Positions 8,736-18,608 of a DNA stretch of 64,000 nt are shown piece after piece. Both the position numbers and the translations under genes were made by a program. The notes below the pieces were generated by a model, which saw only the letters and a list, made by a program, of their open reading frames with translations, made no database searches and was not told the origin of the DNA. Source of the stretch: Gemmatimonadaceae bacterium. Its GTDB lineage: Bacteria; Gemmatimonadota; Gemmatimonadetes; Gemmatimonadales; Gemmatimonadaceae. Numbering within the stretch: position 1 is the stretch's first letter; each line of letters begins with the position of its first letter. The stretch is from contig JADLCY010000010.1 of NCBI GenBank assembly GCA_020846935.1, forward strand, positions 124,001 to 188,000, written 5' to 3'.

Positions 8736-9223
8736 GGGAGGGTTTGTCCCAGGACCTCGTCGCGACGCGCGGCGCGCCAGGCCTTGAGTCGCTCACGGAC
8801 ATCGGGGCGTTCGTTACCGACGATTTCGGCCGCGAGGATGGCCGCGTTGATCGCGCCGGGCTTTCCAATGGCGAGCGTGCCTACCGGCACGCCAGCCGGC
8901 ATCTGGACGATGGAGAGCAGGGCGTCCTGGCCGTTGAGCAGGGTTGCTGGAATCGGGACGCCCAGGACTGGCACAGTGGTCTTGGCGGCCACCATGCCTG
9001 GCAGATGTGCAGCGCCGCCGGCACCAGCGATAATCGCCCGGAGCCCCCGCGACTCGGCCGAGGTGGCGAACTCGAACATCCAGTCCGGGGTGCGATGCGC
9101 CGAAACGACTCGGGACTCGAAGGGCACCTGAAGCGCATCGAGCATGGCGCAGGCGTGCTGCATGTGCTCGTAGTCCGAGGTGCTGCCCATGATGACGGCG
9201 ACGAGCGGTGCCGGGCTGGCCAT
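8732..9223 (-). CDS. purE: N5-CAIR mutase
   Basis: The product is 163 residues from the ATG at 9223. The longer open frame upstream to 9409 was rejected because those residues do not match PurE. Family motifs are present: VIMGSTSDYEHM, SAHRTPDW and AGAGGAAHLPGM. It converts N5-CAIR to CAIR, the step after PurK, and class I PurE of this length works together with PurK. It is first in the purEK operon. Its upstream region up to the divergent SusC promoter is about 140 bp. Confidence 0.95.
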   Translation of the reverse strand: MASPAPLVAVIMGSTSDYEHMQHACAMLDALQVPFESRVVSAHRTPDWMFEFATSAESRGLRAIIAGAGGAAHLPGMVAAKTTVPVLGVPIPATLLNGQDALLSIVQMPAGVPVGTLAIGKPGAINAAILAAEIVGNERPDVRERLKAWRAARRDEVLGQTLP

Positions 9224-9365
9224 GGTGAGCGAGGTAGGGCGGAAGGAGAGTCGTAAATATGGTACCGCACGCTGGTTTCGGCCCCGGCGTGCTGGCGTCG
9301 ACCGCCGCGGCCCCCACGAGGCGCACCCTACCCGGGTACGCGGACTGCCGCGCGTCCCATTTGCA

Positions 9366-9394
9366 TTGACGCCTGCCGCGCCGCTTCCTACTCT
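9366..9394 (+). promoter_or_regulatory. Sigma70-type promoter of the SusC/SusD operon
   Basis: TTGACG (9366-9371) and TACTCT (9389-9394) are separated by 17 bp. The expected start near 9401 gives a 5' leader of about 128 nt before the ATG at 9529. The leader contains the palindrome ACCTGGCGCCAGGT (9455-9468) and a strong ribosome site, GCAGGAGG. Confidence 0.55.
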
Positions 9395-9528
9395 AGTGCC
9401 GACGCCCATTGCGCTCCGCTGGCCTCGGTTATCCCGAACTCCTACCCCCAGGGTACCTGGCGCCAGGTTCGGCGAAGGAAGGAAGCGCTCGTCGTGTTTG
9501 CCTTACAACCCGCAGGAGGCATATCGGA

Positions 9529-12500
9529 ATGAGTACTCGCTCGTTCGGAATTGGCCTGAGTGCCGGGCTCGGGCTGCTCGCGCTCAGCGCGGCAACCCTG
9601 CCCGCACAGGGCACGCAGGGAACGGTGAACGTTCGTGTGAGCGCCGACGGCTCGCCAGTCGACCAGGCGCAGGTAGTCATCGTGGGCACGACCCTCGGTG
9701 GCCTTACGAGTAGCGCTGGCACGTTCTCCATTCGTGGAGTGCCGGTCGGGGCGCACACGGTCCGGGTGATTCGCGTCGGCTACTCGGAGCAGAAGAAGCC
9801 GGTGACTGTAACCGCCGGTGGCACCGTGGACGTGGAGTTTGCGTTGACGCAGGTTGCGGTTTCCCTGGCACCGGTCGTGACCACGGCGACCGGGGAGACG
9901 AGACGGGTCGAGATCGGTAACGCGGTGGCCTCGATCGATGTGGCCAAGGTGATGGAGGCGTCACCCGTGCGTGACGTGAACGACTTGCTGAACTCGCGCA
10001 CGGCCGGCGTGGTCGTCACCAGCGGCTCGCAGACGGGATCCGGTGCGCGTATTCGCATTCGGGGGCAGAACTCGCTGTCGCTCTCGAACGATCCGATCTT
10101 CATCATCGACGGCGTTCGCATGTCGAACAACGTGGGATCGTCGAACCTCTTCACGGGCGGTTCGCAGCCGAGCCGAATCGGTGACATCAACCCGGAAGAG
10201 ATCGAGAACATGGAGATCGTGAAGGGTCCGTCGGCGGCAACCCTCTACGGCACCGATGCGGCGAATGGCGTGGTGCTCATCACGACCAGGCGTGGCCGGG
10301 CCGGTGCGGCCCGGTGGACACTGTACGGCGAGAGCGGGATTCTCAAGGACAACACGCAGTACCCGACCGCCTTCACGATTTTTGGCACTCGGGTATCGAA
10401 CGGCACAAAGCTCGGCATCAACGGGTGCAACCTGCCCACGGTTTCGTCGGGATTCTGCACGATCGATTCGCTGGCGTCTTATAACCTGTTCAAGGACGAC
10501 GACGTCAGCCCGCTCAGCACCGGATATCGGTTCCAGTATGGCGCAAATGTCGCTGGCGGTACCGAGGCGGTCCGTTACTTCGTGTCGGGCGAGCGCGAGG
10601 ACGAAACGGGTGTGCTGGAGCTGCCGCCATTCGAGGCGCGGCGTCTCGATTCACTCGGCCTTCCCAAGCACGACTATACCAGGCGTCCCAACGTTCTGGG
10701 CAAGACCAGTGTTCGCGCGAACCTCAACGCGGCCGTCAGTCCAACGCTCGATATCGCCGCGTCCACTGGCTTCATCAATCTCGGTCAGCGCTTCACGCTC
10801 GAGTCGAACGCCACCGCCGGCCTCGGCTCGCAGGCGTTCGGAGGCCCGGGCTGCAAGATCTGCGCGCCTGATCGCCTCGTTGGCGGTGGATTGAGAACAC
10901 CGCTCTATGGATACCGGGCGTGGACGCCAGGATACACGTGGCAGGAGAAGGCCGGTCAGCGCGTCAACCGCTTCATCGGCTCGGTCAATGCCAACTGGCG
11001 TCCCACGAGCTGGCTGCAGAATCGGGCGACTCTTGGCAATGACCTGACCGACCGCGTCGACGACAATCTCCTCCTCCGCGGCGAGGGCCCGCCGATCACG
11101 GCCCTGTATCGTGAAGGCTTCAAGCAGAACACGCGCACCGACATCCGAAACTTTACGGTGGATCTCGGTTCGACGGCGAGCTGGGCGCCGAGGCAGTGGC
11201 TCCAGATGAAGACCACGGGGGGTGTGCAGTACGTGAACTACCTGTTCGAGCTGGGCTCGGCCACTGGTGAGCAGCTCGCGCCGGGCTCCCAGACGGCGGG
11301 TTCCGGGGCCGTTCCTACGGCGGACGAGGCCAGCACGTTGCAGAAGACGCTGGGCATCTTTGTCGAGCAGGCGGCGGCGCTCAATGACCGCCTGTTTCTT
11401 ACGGCGGCGGTGAGAACCGACCAGAACTCGGCGTTCGGAACGGACTTCCAGAGTGTGGTCTACCCGAAGGGCTCGGTCTCCTGGCTGCTCTCCGATGAGT
11501 CGTTCTTCCCGGACGCCTCGTGGATGAACTCCTTCCGCTTCCGCGCCGCCATCGGTTCATCCGGTGTGCAACCAGGGCCGAATGATGCCCTTCGGTACTA
11601 TGGCTCGACGATCGCCAACGCTCGGGGTGTCGACACGCCGGCAATCACGTATAGCTCCATCGGCAACACGAATCTCAAGCCCGAGAAATCCACGGAGTTC
11701 GAGACGGGCTTCGAGACCAAGCTGTTCGACAATCGGTTGTCGCTCGACTTCACCTATTATCGCAAGAAGACACAGGACGCGATCATCTCGGCGATCGTGC
11801 CACCGTCCCTCGGTGGTCCGACGAACCAGCGAACGAACCTCGGGTCGGTGCGGAACCAGGGCCTCGAGGCCCTCGTCACCGCCCAGCTCCTCGACCGCCG
11901 TGCGTTTGCCTGGGACGTTTCGCTCAACGCGTCGACGAACTCCAACAAGCTCGTCTCGCTCGGCGGTACGCCGCCGCAGATCGGTACCACGACGCGTGCC
12001 GTCGAAGGGTACCCCATGTTCGGACTCTGGGCGCGCGCCATTACGGGCTGGAACGACAAGAACGGCGACAAGATCCTGACCTACAACGCCGACCAGAATC
12101 TCAACGAAGTGTTCGTGGCCGACTCGTTCACGTTCCGAGGCTACAGCCAGCCCCGGCATGTCGCGACGCTGACCAACGGGTTCGATCTCTTCAACCGCCG
12201 CCTCCGTATCCAGTCACTCCTGGATTACCGCGGCGGGCACAAGTGGTACAACAACACCGAGCGGATCCGCTGTGTGTCGCGCCAGAACTGCGGTGGTCTG
12301 CAGAACCCCAACGCATCGTTCGAAGACCAGGCGATGGTGGTCGCAACCCGCAACCACCCGGCGGCGACGCTCGACGGCTTCTTCCAGGATGGCGAGCTGC
12401 TCCGATTCCGCGAGCTCACCGTGCAATACACGTTGGCACCGAGCCTGTCACAGCGGCTGTTCAAGAGCCGTGGGGTGAGCGTCCTGCTCACGGGTCGCAA

Positions 12501-12642
12501 CATCGCCAAGTGGACGAAATACCGCGGCGTGGACCCGGAGAACGACTATCAGCTCACCACGGGTGCCGACAGCCCGGGTGGTGACTTCCAGACGCTCGGC
12601 CTGCCGTCGTACTACATCCTCCGTGTCAACATCAATCGCTAA
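9529..12642 (+). CDS. SusC/RagA-type TonB-linked outer membrane protein
   Basis: The product is 1037 residues. The ATG at 9529 follows a near-perfect ribosome site (GCAGGAGGC) and begins a signal peptide ending at TLPAQ. A carboxypeptidase-regulatory-like beta domain occupies about residues 30-110. The TonB plug follows (about 120-260), with the SusC-type segments IRIRGQNSLSLSNDPIFIID and VKGPSAATLYGTDAANGVVL. The remaining 770 residues form the beta-barrel, ending in LRVNINR. It should import an oligomeric nutrient with energy from TonB-ExbBD. The partner lipoprotein gene starts 16 nt downstream. No glycosidase or peptidase gene flanks the pair, so the substrate cannot be predicted. Confidence 0.93.
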   Translation: MSTRSFGIGLSAGLGLLALSAATLPAQGTQGTVNVRVSADGSPVDQAQVVIVGTTLGGLTSSAGTFSIRGVPVGAHTVRVIRVGYSEQKKPVTVTAGGTVDVEFALTQVAVSLAPVVTTATGETRRVEIGNAVASIDVAKVMEASPVRDVNDLLNSRTAGVVVTSGSQTGSGARIRIRGQNSLSLSNDPIFIIDGVRMSNNVGSSNLFTGGSQPSRIGDINPEEIENMEIVKGPSAATLYGTDAANGVVLITTRRGRAGAARWTLYGESGILKDNTQYPTAFTIFGTRVSNGTKLGINGCNLPTVSSGFCTIDSLASYNLFKDDDVSPLSTGYRFQYGANVAGGTEAVRYFVSGEREDETGVLELPPFEARRLDSLGLPKHDYTRRPNVLGKTSVRANLNAAVSPTLDIAASTGFINLGQRFTLESNATAGLGSQAFGGPGCKICAPDRLVGGGLRTPLYGYRAWTPGYTWQEKAGQRVNRFIGSVNANWRPTSWLQNRATLGNDLTDRVDDNLLLRGEGPPITALYREGFKQNTRTDIRNFTVDLGSTASWAPRQWLQMKTTGGVQYVNYLFELGSATGEQLAPGSQTAGSGAVPTADEASTLQKTLGIFVEQAAALNDRLFLTAAVRTDQNSAFGTDFQSVVYPKGSVSWLLSDESFFPDASWMNSFRFRAAIGSSGVQPGPNDALRYYGSTIANARGVDTPAITYSSIGNTNLKPEKSTEFETGFETKLFDNRLSLDFTYYRKKTQDAIISAIVPPSLGGPTNQRTNLGSVRNQGLEALVTAQLLDRRAFAWDVSLNASTNSNKLVSLGGTPPQIGTTTRAVEGYPMFGLWARAITGWNDKNGDKILTYNADQNLNEVFVADSFTFRGYSQPRHVATLTNGFDLFNRRLRIQSLLDYRGGHKWYNNTERIRCVSRQNCGGLQNPNASFEDQAMVVATRNHPAATLDGFFQDGELLRFRELTVQYTLAPSLSQRLFKSRGVSVLLTGRNIAKWTKYRGVDPENDYQLTTGADSPGGDFQTLGLPSYYILRVNINR

Positions 12643-12658
12643 CGCCTACCTCAAGACC

Positions 12659-14035
12659 ATGCTGATGCATCGCATTTTCTCGGGCGGGCGGTTTGCCCGT
12701 GCCGCCATGGCCCTCGGGCTCCTGTCGACGACCGCCTGCAGCGGAATTACCGACTCGCTGCTCGAAGCCACGGATCCCGATCTGATCAATCCCGGCGCAA
12801 CCAAGTCGATCGAGGGCGCCCGTGCCCTCGCAAACGGCACCATTTCCCGGCTCACGGCCATCACGGCTGGAAACGAGAGCACGTGGCTGTTCGGAGGCCT
12901 GCTCGCCGATGAATGGGCCACGAGTTCCACATTCGTCCAGAACGACGAGACCGACCAGCGGAGAATCCGGGAGGACAACAGCTCCATAACCGGTATGCTC
13001 TATCGGCTGTACCGCACGCGTACGTCGGCCAATCAGGCCATCAGCGAGCTCCGCGAGTGGCTGCCGGGCGCCACAACCACCATTGGCGAGATGTACTTCG
13101 CCCGTGGTTTCGCTGACCTGCAGCTCGCGTCCGATTTCTGTAACGGTATCCCGCTCTCCGACGGGTCGGGCGAAACCGTGGTTCTGGGTGATCCGCAGAC
13201 GATCGCGCAGGTGTACAACGCGGCAATCGCGGCATTCGATTCCGCGGTGACCACCGTGGGCTCGGCCTCGGACGCAACGTCCGTACTCATCACGCGCGCC
13301 GCGCGTGTGGCCAAGGGGCGGGCGCAGCTCGGCCTGAACCAGGTCGATGCGGCGGCGGCGACCGTAGCCGGTATCCCGACCTCGTTTGCATATCAATCGA
13401 CGTTCTCCACGACGTCCCAAACGAATACCATCTGGGGCCAGGGGCTTTCGGCGCAGCGCTACACCGTGGGCGATTCGGTCCAGGGCAACCAGCGCAATAT
13501 CCGGGTGCCGAATGCAATTCCGTTTGCCTCGCTCAACGACCCTCGCCTGCCAGTTACCAAACGCAGCAGCGCCGGCCAGGATGGACAGACCTATACCAAC
13601 ACGACCGCGATTTACGACCAACTGACCTCGGTCGACGTCGTGAACGGGATTGATGCCCGCTTCATCGAGGCGGAGAAAGCGCTTCGTGATGGCAACGCGA
13701 CGCAGTGGCTCTCGATCCTCAACGCTCTGCGAAGTGCTCCGCCAACGCTTCATAGCGTCCCGGTGAGCGCCCTACCAGCACTTGCGGATCCCGGAAACCA
13801 GGCGGCACGCATCGACCTGCATTTCCGCGAGAAGGCGCTGTGGACGTTCAGCCGCGGCCAGCGGCTCAGCGACATGCGCCGCCTCATCCGTCAGTACAAC
13901 CGTCCGGTGAACAGCGTCTTCCCGATCGGGCCTCATTTCAAGGGCGGCGACTTTGGCACAGATGTCAGCCTCCCCGTCACGACTCCCGAACGCAACAACC
14001 CCAAGTTCACCGGCTGCCTCGATCGCAGTGCGTAA
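12659..14035 (+). CDS. SusD/RagB-like surface lipoprotein
   Basis: The product is 458 residues from the ATG at 12659; a second ATG two codons later is also possible. The N-terminus is a lipoprotein signal, with LLSTTACSG giving an acylated Cys near residue 24. The rest is helical and TPR-like, as in SusD: the RTRTSANQAISEL and EMYFARGFADLQLASDFC segments match the RagB core, and EKALWTFSRGQRLSDMRRL matches the conserved C-terminal region. It should form the ligand-binding lid on the SusC barrel encoded upstream. The operon ends with a strong hairpin. Confidence 0.9.
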   Translation: MLMHRIFSGGRFARAAMALGLLSTTACSGITDSLLEATDPDLINPGATKSIEGARALANGTISRLTAITAGNESTWLFGGLLADEWATSSTFVQNDETDQRRIREDNSSITGMLYRLYRTRTSANQAISELREWLPGATTTIGEMYFARGFADLQLASDFCNGIPLSDGSGETVVLGDPQTIAQVYNAAIAAFDSAVTTVGSASDATSVLITRAARVAKGRAQLGLNQVDAAAATVAGIPTSFAYQSTFSTTSQTNTIWGQGLSAQRYTVGDSVQGNQRNIRVPNAIPFASLNDPRLPVTKRSSAGQDGQTYTNTTAIYDQLTSVDVVNGIDARFIEAEKALRDGNATQWLSILNALRSAPPTLHSVPVSALPALADPGNQAARIDLHFREKALWTFSRGQRLSDMRRLIRQYNRPVNSVFPIGPHFKGGDFGTDVSLPVTTPERNNPKFTGCLDRSA

Positions 14036-14058
14036 GAGCCTGCAGTCGCACGACAATT

Positions 14059-14084
14059 GGGGGGGAGCCGGTTGGCTCCCCCCC
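14059..14084. terminator. Strong stem-loop terminator after SusD gene
   Basis: GGGGGGGAGCC (14059-14069) pairs perfectly with GGCTCCCCCCC (14074-14084) around a GGTT loop, and GACAA/TTGTC flank the stem to extend it. It lies between convergent gene ends (14035 and 14106), so it may act in both directions. Confidence 0.7.
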
Positions 14085-14105
14085 GTTGTCATTGGGCTCG
14101 GCAGC

Positions 14106-14594
14106 TCAGGGTCGGCGGCGTCGCTGTGGGAGCCCTGCCTTCGCCAGGCCGTCGCTGATCGCGTTCATGAGTTCGATCGACGTGCGCTTGTGGTCCTCGC
14201 TCCAGTCGCCCAGCACGCGGGCCAGCACGGCCTCGACCGTTTCCGCGGAAGGGGACTCGAGCGCGTGACCCGCGTCGGTCAACCTGATCTGCACGCGGCG
14301 GCGATCGTCGGGATCGGTGCCCCGGGCGATCAGGCCGCGTTGCTCCAGACCCCGCAGGATCGTGGACAGCGTTCCCGGGTCGATGTGGAGGTAGCTGGCC
14401 AGGTCACCGGGTGACACGCCGGGCCGCTGGCCGACGAGTCGAATGACGGTGCGCTGGGGAAACGTCACGCCGAGTTCCCGCGCCATCAGCCGTGACTGGC
14501 GTTCCAGGAGGTGGTTGAGGCGCCAGAGCGATCGCAGGAAGCCGAGGGCTTGCGGCGCCGTGGAGTCTGAGGACTGCTGGTCTCCGGGGGACAT
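14106..14594 (-). CDS. MarR-family transcriptional regulator
   Basis: The product is 162 residues from the ATG at 14594; the frame stays open to a GTG at 14675, but the added residues do not fit the family. The winged-helix core includes VSPGDLASYLHIDPGTLSTI and the wing GLIARGTDPDDRRRVQIRLT, whose DDRR(R/V) is the MarR hallmark. MarR proteins are dimers that repress efflux, catabolic or stress genes and are released by small ligands. It is convergent with the SusC/SusD operon and divergent from the large LuxR-type regulator, so either could be a target. No operator was identified. Confidence 0.85.
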   Translation of the reverse strand: MSPGDQQSSDSTAPQALGFLRSLWRLNHLLERQSRLMARELGVTFPQRTVIRLVGQRPGVSPGDLASYLHIDPGTLSTILRGLEQRGLIARGTDPDDRRRVQIRLTDAGHALESPSAETVEAVLARVLGDWSEDHKRTSIELMNAISDGLAKAGLPQRRRRP

Positions 14595-14841
14595 GGCGGT
14601 GGGGGAGGGGAATGCGGAGCCTGGCGTACCTGCGTCCCCAAATATGAGGGCGGTGCAACCAGCATCGAAAGCCACCCGGCGCAGGCGGGGGCGGCTGGTC
14701 CGTTCATGCGGTCAGTTCGACTAAAGGCGCGCGGCATGCCGAACCTGGCGCAGGTCGCGGGTGAGTCGGGGGCGTGCGCCCTATTGCGGGGAAGGGTTCC
14801 AGTGCGCGAGACTTGACGCCCATATCCTTCAATGGCAGGGC

Positions 14842-17800
14842 ATGAGCGCGTCCAGCGGCGCCGGAGTGAAGCCCGGCCCGATCGCAGCCCTTCCCCTCGT
14901 CGGGCGCCGATCCGACGTGGCCTCGCTGCGCCTCGCGCTCGACGACGTCATGGACGGGGGCGGCCGCGTCGCGAGCATGCGCGGTGTGTCGGGTGTGGGG
15001 AAGTCGCGCCTGGTCGACGTGTTGGTGTCGGAGGCCCGCGCCCGGGGAATGGTCACCGCGGTCGGTCGCGGGTACGCCGTCGAGGCCGGCCGACCGTTCG
15101 GCATGTGGTCGGATGCGCTCACGCCCCTGCTCGCGGCGCTCGGGAGCGGTCCGAGCGCCGTGCTCGCGCGAGGCGCCGAGTGGGAGCTGTCGAGCATCGT
15201 CCCGGCGTTCGGCACCCGCGCTCCGGCCCACGCCGCTTCGGGGGGCGACGCCGACGGACGCGGACGTCTGTTCTGGAACTTCGCGCGGTTCCTCGACCGC
15301 CTCTCGCAACGCGAGCCGCTCGTGCTGGTCTTCGACGACGCCCACTACGCGGACACGTCGTCCCTCGAGCTGCTGCACTTCGTTGGCCGCCAGCTCGAGG
15401 CCGAACGGCTGCTGCTCGCGTACACGTACGTGCCGGATGACCGAATGGCCGAGCGGGTGCAGGAGGTGGATCGTTCGCTCGCCGGGCGACCACGCACCGT
15501 CCGCCGCGAGCTGAGCCCGCTGACGAGGCAGGACGTGTCCGACATGCTGCACGGGGTATTTGGACCCGATGTCCCGGCCGCGTTCGTGGACTCGCTGCAC
15601 GAACGCACCGGCGGACTTCCGTTCTTCATCGACGAGACGCTCAAGGCGTTGATCGAGGCCGGCACGCTGGGCGTCGGACCCGCGGGCTGGAAGGGGTTCG
15701 TCACCCCGATGGATGGCGAGATCCCGCAGTCGGTGCGCGCCATGGTCAGGGCCAGGCTCGCAGGATACGCCAGCGACGTGCTGCAGGTGGCCGACGTGGT
15801 GGCGCTCGCCGGGCCGCGCGCGACGCTCGACGTGATCGAATCGGTCACCGGGCTCGCCGTATCGGCACTGGCGGATGCACTCGATGCGCTTTGTGCGCGC
15901 CAGATCCTGTGTGCGCCGACGATCGGCGGCGGACCCTATGTGTTTGCGCAACACATCGTGCGGATGACCGTGGCCGAGGGCATCTCGGAGGCGCGGGGAC
16001 GGGCGCTGCACCGTGCCCTCGCCACCTCGATCGAGCGATACGCCGGACCGGACGCGGCAGCCGATGTGGCGCTGCACCTCGCAAACGGGGGGCTCGCTGC
16101 GACCCCCGCCTCGATTCCTCATCTCATTCGCGCCGGCCGCGATGCGCTGGCAAGGCGAGCCGACCCCGAGGCCGCCGCATGGTTGCGCGACGCGCTCGCG
16201 GTGGCTGACCGACAGCCCGAGCCGGTGCTCGATCCGCTGGAGGTCATTCGACTCCTCGAGGACGCGGCTCTCGCCACGCAACGTGCGGGCAACGCGCCCG
16301 AGGCGCGCCGGCTCTTGCTCCGCGCGCGCGACGCGGCAGACGCCGCGGGCAACCACGAGGCACGCGCCGAGGTACGCCGACGCACGGCCAACGCCTTCGT
16401 GATCGAGGGCCGCGTCGACCGCGCGCTCGAGGAGTTTGCCGAGGCCGAACGTGCAGCACGCCTCGCCGCGCGACCGGACCTCGTGGTGCGCGTGCGCGTG
16501 GCGACGGCCATGGCACTGCAGTCCATCGGTCGCAGCGCGGACGGGGCGCGCCTCCTGGAGGAGGTGGTCGACGACGTCGAGCGCGAGGGCAATCCACTGT
16601 TGCGGGCGCGTGTGCATCGCGCACTCGTCCTCATCTACGGATGGACAGGGCCGATCGCGAAAGTGGAACACCATTCTGCCCGTGCGCTGGAGGCGTCGCG
16701 CGTGGCAGGCGATGAAGAGGTGGCGTGGTCGGTCCACTGGGCGCTCGCGACGCTGGCCGGGCTCCATGGAGACGGAGAGGGCATCGCCTTGCACCGTCGC
16801 GAGGCGGAGCGGTTGGCGAATCTCCTCCACTCGCCGCCGTTGCAGGCCGCGACGGCCGAGGTCGCGATCGAACACGCATCGATCTCGGGGGAATGGCAGG
16901 AGGCGCTCGAAACTGCGCGCACGACGATTCCGCTGGCCCGTGCGGTGGCGCCGCACACGCTGCTCCCTCGCATCCTCGTGTGGACCGGCCTGGTACATCT
17001 TGGTCGGGATCAGCTGCACGAAGCCACTCGGCTCCTCGATGAGGCCTGGGGTTTGAGCGGCGCGGATCGCGCGGGCGAGGCGCTACCGGCCAACGTGCAC
17101 AACCTCGTGCTGGCGCATACGGGGCGGGCCGCCCTGCATCTGCATCGCGGCGAGTGGCGTGAAGCACTGGCCATGGGAGAGCGCGGGCTCGAGCTGGCCG
17201 ACCGCTATGGCTACGTCGCGTGGGCCATTCATCGTCTCCTGCCCCAAAGCGCCGAAGCCGCCCTCTGGCTCCAGGACTTCACCAGGGCAGAAGCTGTTGG
17301 GCGTCGTTTGCGAGCGGAATCCCGGTCCCTCGATCATCGACTGGGCGTGGCCTGGGCGGACGCGATCGATGCGTTGATTGCCCGCTTGCGGGATCACCGG
17401 CGCGATGCGTCCGAGCGCCTCCTGGCCGCGGCCGACGATCTGGAGGCCATCCCGTTCCCGTTTCACGCGGCGCGCCTGCGCCGAAATGCGGCGCAGGTGC
17501 TCGAACTGGATGGTCGGCTCGAGGATGCCGTGCGCCAGTTGCGGCACGCGCACGACACCTTTGTCAGGCTTGGCGCCGAGTTCGAGTTGCGGGGCACGCG
17601 CAGCCAGCTGCGCTCGCTTGGGGTGCGGTTGCCACCGCGTCAGGTGATGGAAGGCGCGGGCGCGCTCACCGGGCGCGAACTCGAGATCGCGCGCTGCGTG
17701 TCGCGCCGCCGGAGCAACAAGGACATCGCCCGCGAACTCGACATTTCGTCGCGCACGGTCAGTACGCACCTGTCCAACATCTTTGGCAAGCTCGGGGTCG

Positions 17801-17913
17801 ACAGTCGCGGTGCGTTGGCCGATCTCATCCGGGAACACCCGACGCTGGCCGGTCTCGGCACGACGGCGACGCCCGCCGAGTCCAGTCGCCGCGCCGATTC
17901 GCCAGTGCGTTAG
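14842..17913 (+). CDS. Large LuxR-family regulator with AAA ATPase and TPR-like region (MalT/LAL type)
   Basis: The product is 1023 residues from the ATG at 14842; the open frame upstream lacks protein-like sequence. An AAA module starts near residue 18 (LVGRR), with Walker A GVSGVGKS (about 48-55) and Walker B LVLVFDDAH (about 158-166). A helical, TPR-like sensory region covers about 400-930. A LuxR-type helix-turn-helix closes the protein (about 942-1000), including RRSNKDIARELDISSRTVST. LAL/MalT-type proteins use ATP and an inducer to oligomerise and activate sugar or secondary metabolite genes. The adjacent genes give no clear target. All key ATPase and HTH motifs look intact. Confidence 0.88.
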   Translation: MSASSGAGVKPGPIAALPLVGRRSDVASLRLALDDVMDGGGRVASMRGVSGVGKSRLVDVLVSEARARGMVTAVGRGYAVEAGRPFGMWSDALTPLLAALGSGPSAVLARGAEWELSSIVPAFGTRAPAHAASGGDADGRGRLFWNFARFLDRLSQREPLVLVFDDAHYADTSSLELLHFVGRQLEAERLLLAYTYVPDDRMAERVQEVDRSLAGRPRTVRRELSPLTRQDVSDMLHGVFGPDVPAAFVDSLHERTGGLPFFIDETLKALIEAGTLGVGPAGWKGFVTPMDGEIPQSVRAMVRARLAGYASDVLQVADVVALAGPRATLDVIESVTGLAVSALADALDALCARQILCAPTIGGGPYVFAQHIVRMTVAEGISEARGRALHRALATSIERYAGPDAAADVALHLANGGLAATPASIPHLIRAGRDALARRADPEAAAWLRDALAVADRQPEPVLDPLEVIRLLEDAALATQRAGNAPEARRLLLRARDAADAAGNHEARAEVRRRTANAFVIEGRVDRALEEFAEAERAARLAARPDLVVRVRVATAMALQSIGRSADGARLLEEVVDDVEREGNPLLRARVHRALVLIYGWTGPIAKVEHHSARALEASRVAGDEEVAWSVHWALATLAGLHGDGEGIALHRREAERLANLLHSPPLQAATAEVAIEHASISGEWQEALETARTTIPLARAVAPHTLLPRILVWTGLVHLGRDQLHEATRLLDEAWGLSGADRAGEALPANVHNLVLAHTGRAALHLHRGEWREALAMGERGLELADRYGYVAWAIHRLLPQSAEAALWLQDFTRAEAVGRRLRAESRSLDHRLGVAWADAIDALIARLRDHRRDASERLLAAADDLEAIPFPFHAARLRRNAAQVLELDGRLEDAVRQLRHAHDTFVRLGAEFELRGTRSQLRSLGVRLPPRQVMEGAGALTGRELEIARCVSRRRSNKDIARELDISSRTVSTHLSNIFGKLGVDSRGALADLIREHPTLAGLGTTATPAESSRRADSPVR

Positions 17914-18234
17914 GCACCTGCCCGACATGGTGCGCGCTGTACGCTCGGCGTGGCGGGGTTCGCGATGCGCTTCGCGAAGCGGCCGCCAGCGCATGGTGGA
18001 GCAGCTGGCGGACGACGACGTCGTCGCGCTGCAGCAGGGCCGTACAGAGTTCGGGAGCTTGAGAGCGCAGTAACCAGGCTCCTGGCGTACGGCTCGCCAG
18101 GACGTCGCGAAATCACTGTTGCGTCGAAGGCGTCGAGAAAGGCGGGTCTCCGCACGGCCGAAGTCAGGCTCTGCACCGATCCCGTGGCTCTCGCTCAGCG
18201 CACTGGTCGGAGGCGCTGGTGCCAGCCGAAGCTC
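17914..18234. other. Intergenic region, no gene seen
   Basis: This 321-bp stretch lies between the convergent LuxR and membrane protein genes. It contains the short palindrome GCTTCGCGAAGC near 17968-17979. Open frames here have low-complexity Arg/Ala composition and no family resemblance. I see no RNA gene or clear terminator. Confidence 0.4.
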
Positions 18235-18606
18235 CTACCCCTTCTTCTGCTTCTCGTCGAGGAGCACGCTGTTGAGCACCATGCTCACGATGCTCACGAC
18301 GAGCGCGCCCCAGAACGCGGCGCCGAGTCCGCGGACGTGGAAGCCGAGCCCCAGCGTCTCGGACAGGCGTGAGGTGAGCAACAGCATGGCCCCGTTGATC
18401 ACGAGCGAAAAGAGCCCGAGCGTGAGGATGATGAACGGGAACGAGAAGAACCGGACGATCGGCTTGAGGACGCTGTTGACGACGGCGAACACCAGCGCGA
18501 CGCCGGCGAGACCCAGGGGCTCGCCGCGCCAGGAGATGCCGTCGACCAGGCGCGTCGCCGCGTAGAGCGCGGCGGCGTTGGCCAGCAGGCGGAGCAGGGT
18601 GGTCAT
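18235..18606 (-). CDS. Phage-holin-family (DUF360-like) membrane protein
   Basis: The product is 123 residues from the ATG at 18606, with four hydrophobic segments separated by short loops. The pattern ALVFAVVNSVLKPIVRFFSF and LTLGLFSLVINGAMLLL is typical of the YvlD/phage holin superfamily IV group: small chromosomal membrane proteins of unknown function, not phage genes. The start lies 2 nt after the tag stop, so they form an operon. The C-terminal tail is charged (LDEKQKKG). The family call is good; the role is unknown. Confidence 0.8.
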   Translation of the reverse strand: MTTLLRLLANAAALYAATRLVDGISWRGEPLGLAGVALVFAVVNSVLKPIVRFFSFPFIILTLGLFSLVINGAMLLLTSRLSETLGLGFHVRGLGAAFWGALVVSIVSMVLNSVLLDEKQKKG

Positions 18607-18608
18607 GT

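Noticed and set aside
9455-9468. Palindrome ACCTGGCGCCAGGT in the SusC leader as an operator
   Set aside because: It is short, lies well downstream of the promoter and has no second copy, so I only mention it.
14704-17019. 771-residue open frame antisense to the LuxR-type regulator
   Set aside because: The composition is typical of a GC shadow, and the opposite strand encodes an intact AAA/LuxR protein.
17910-18176. 88-residue minus-strand ORF between the LuxR and holin-family genes
   Set aside because: Arg/Ala-rich composition, no motif and no ribosome site.
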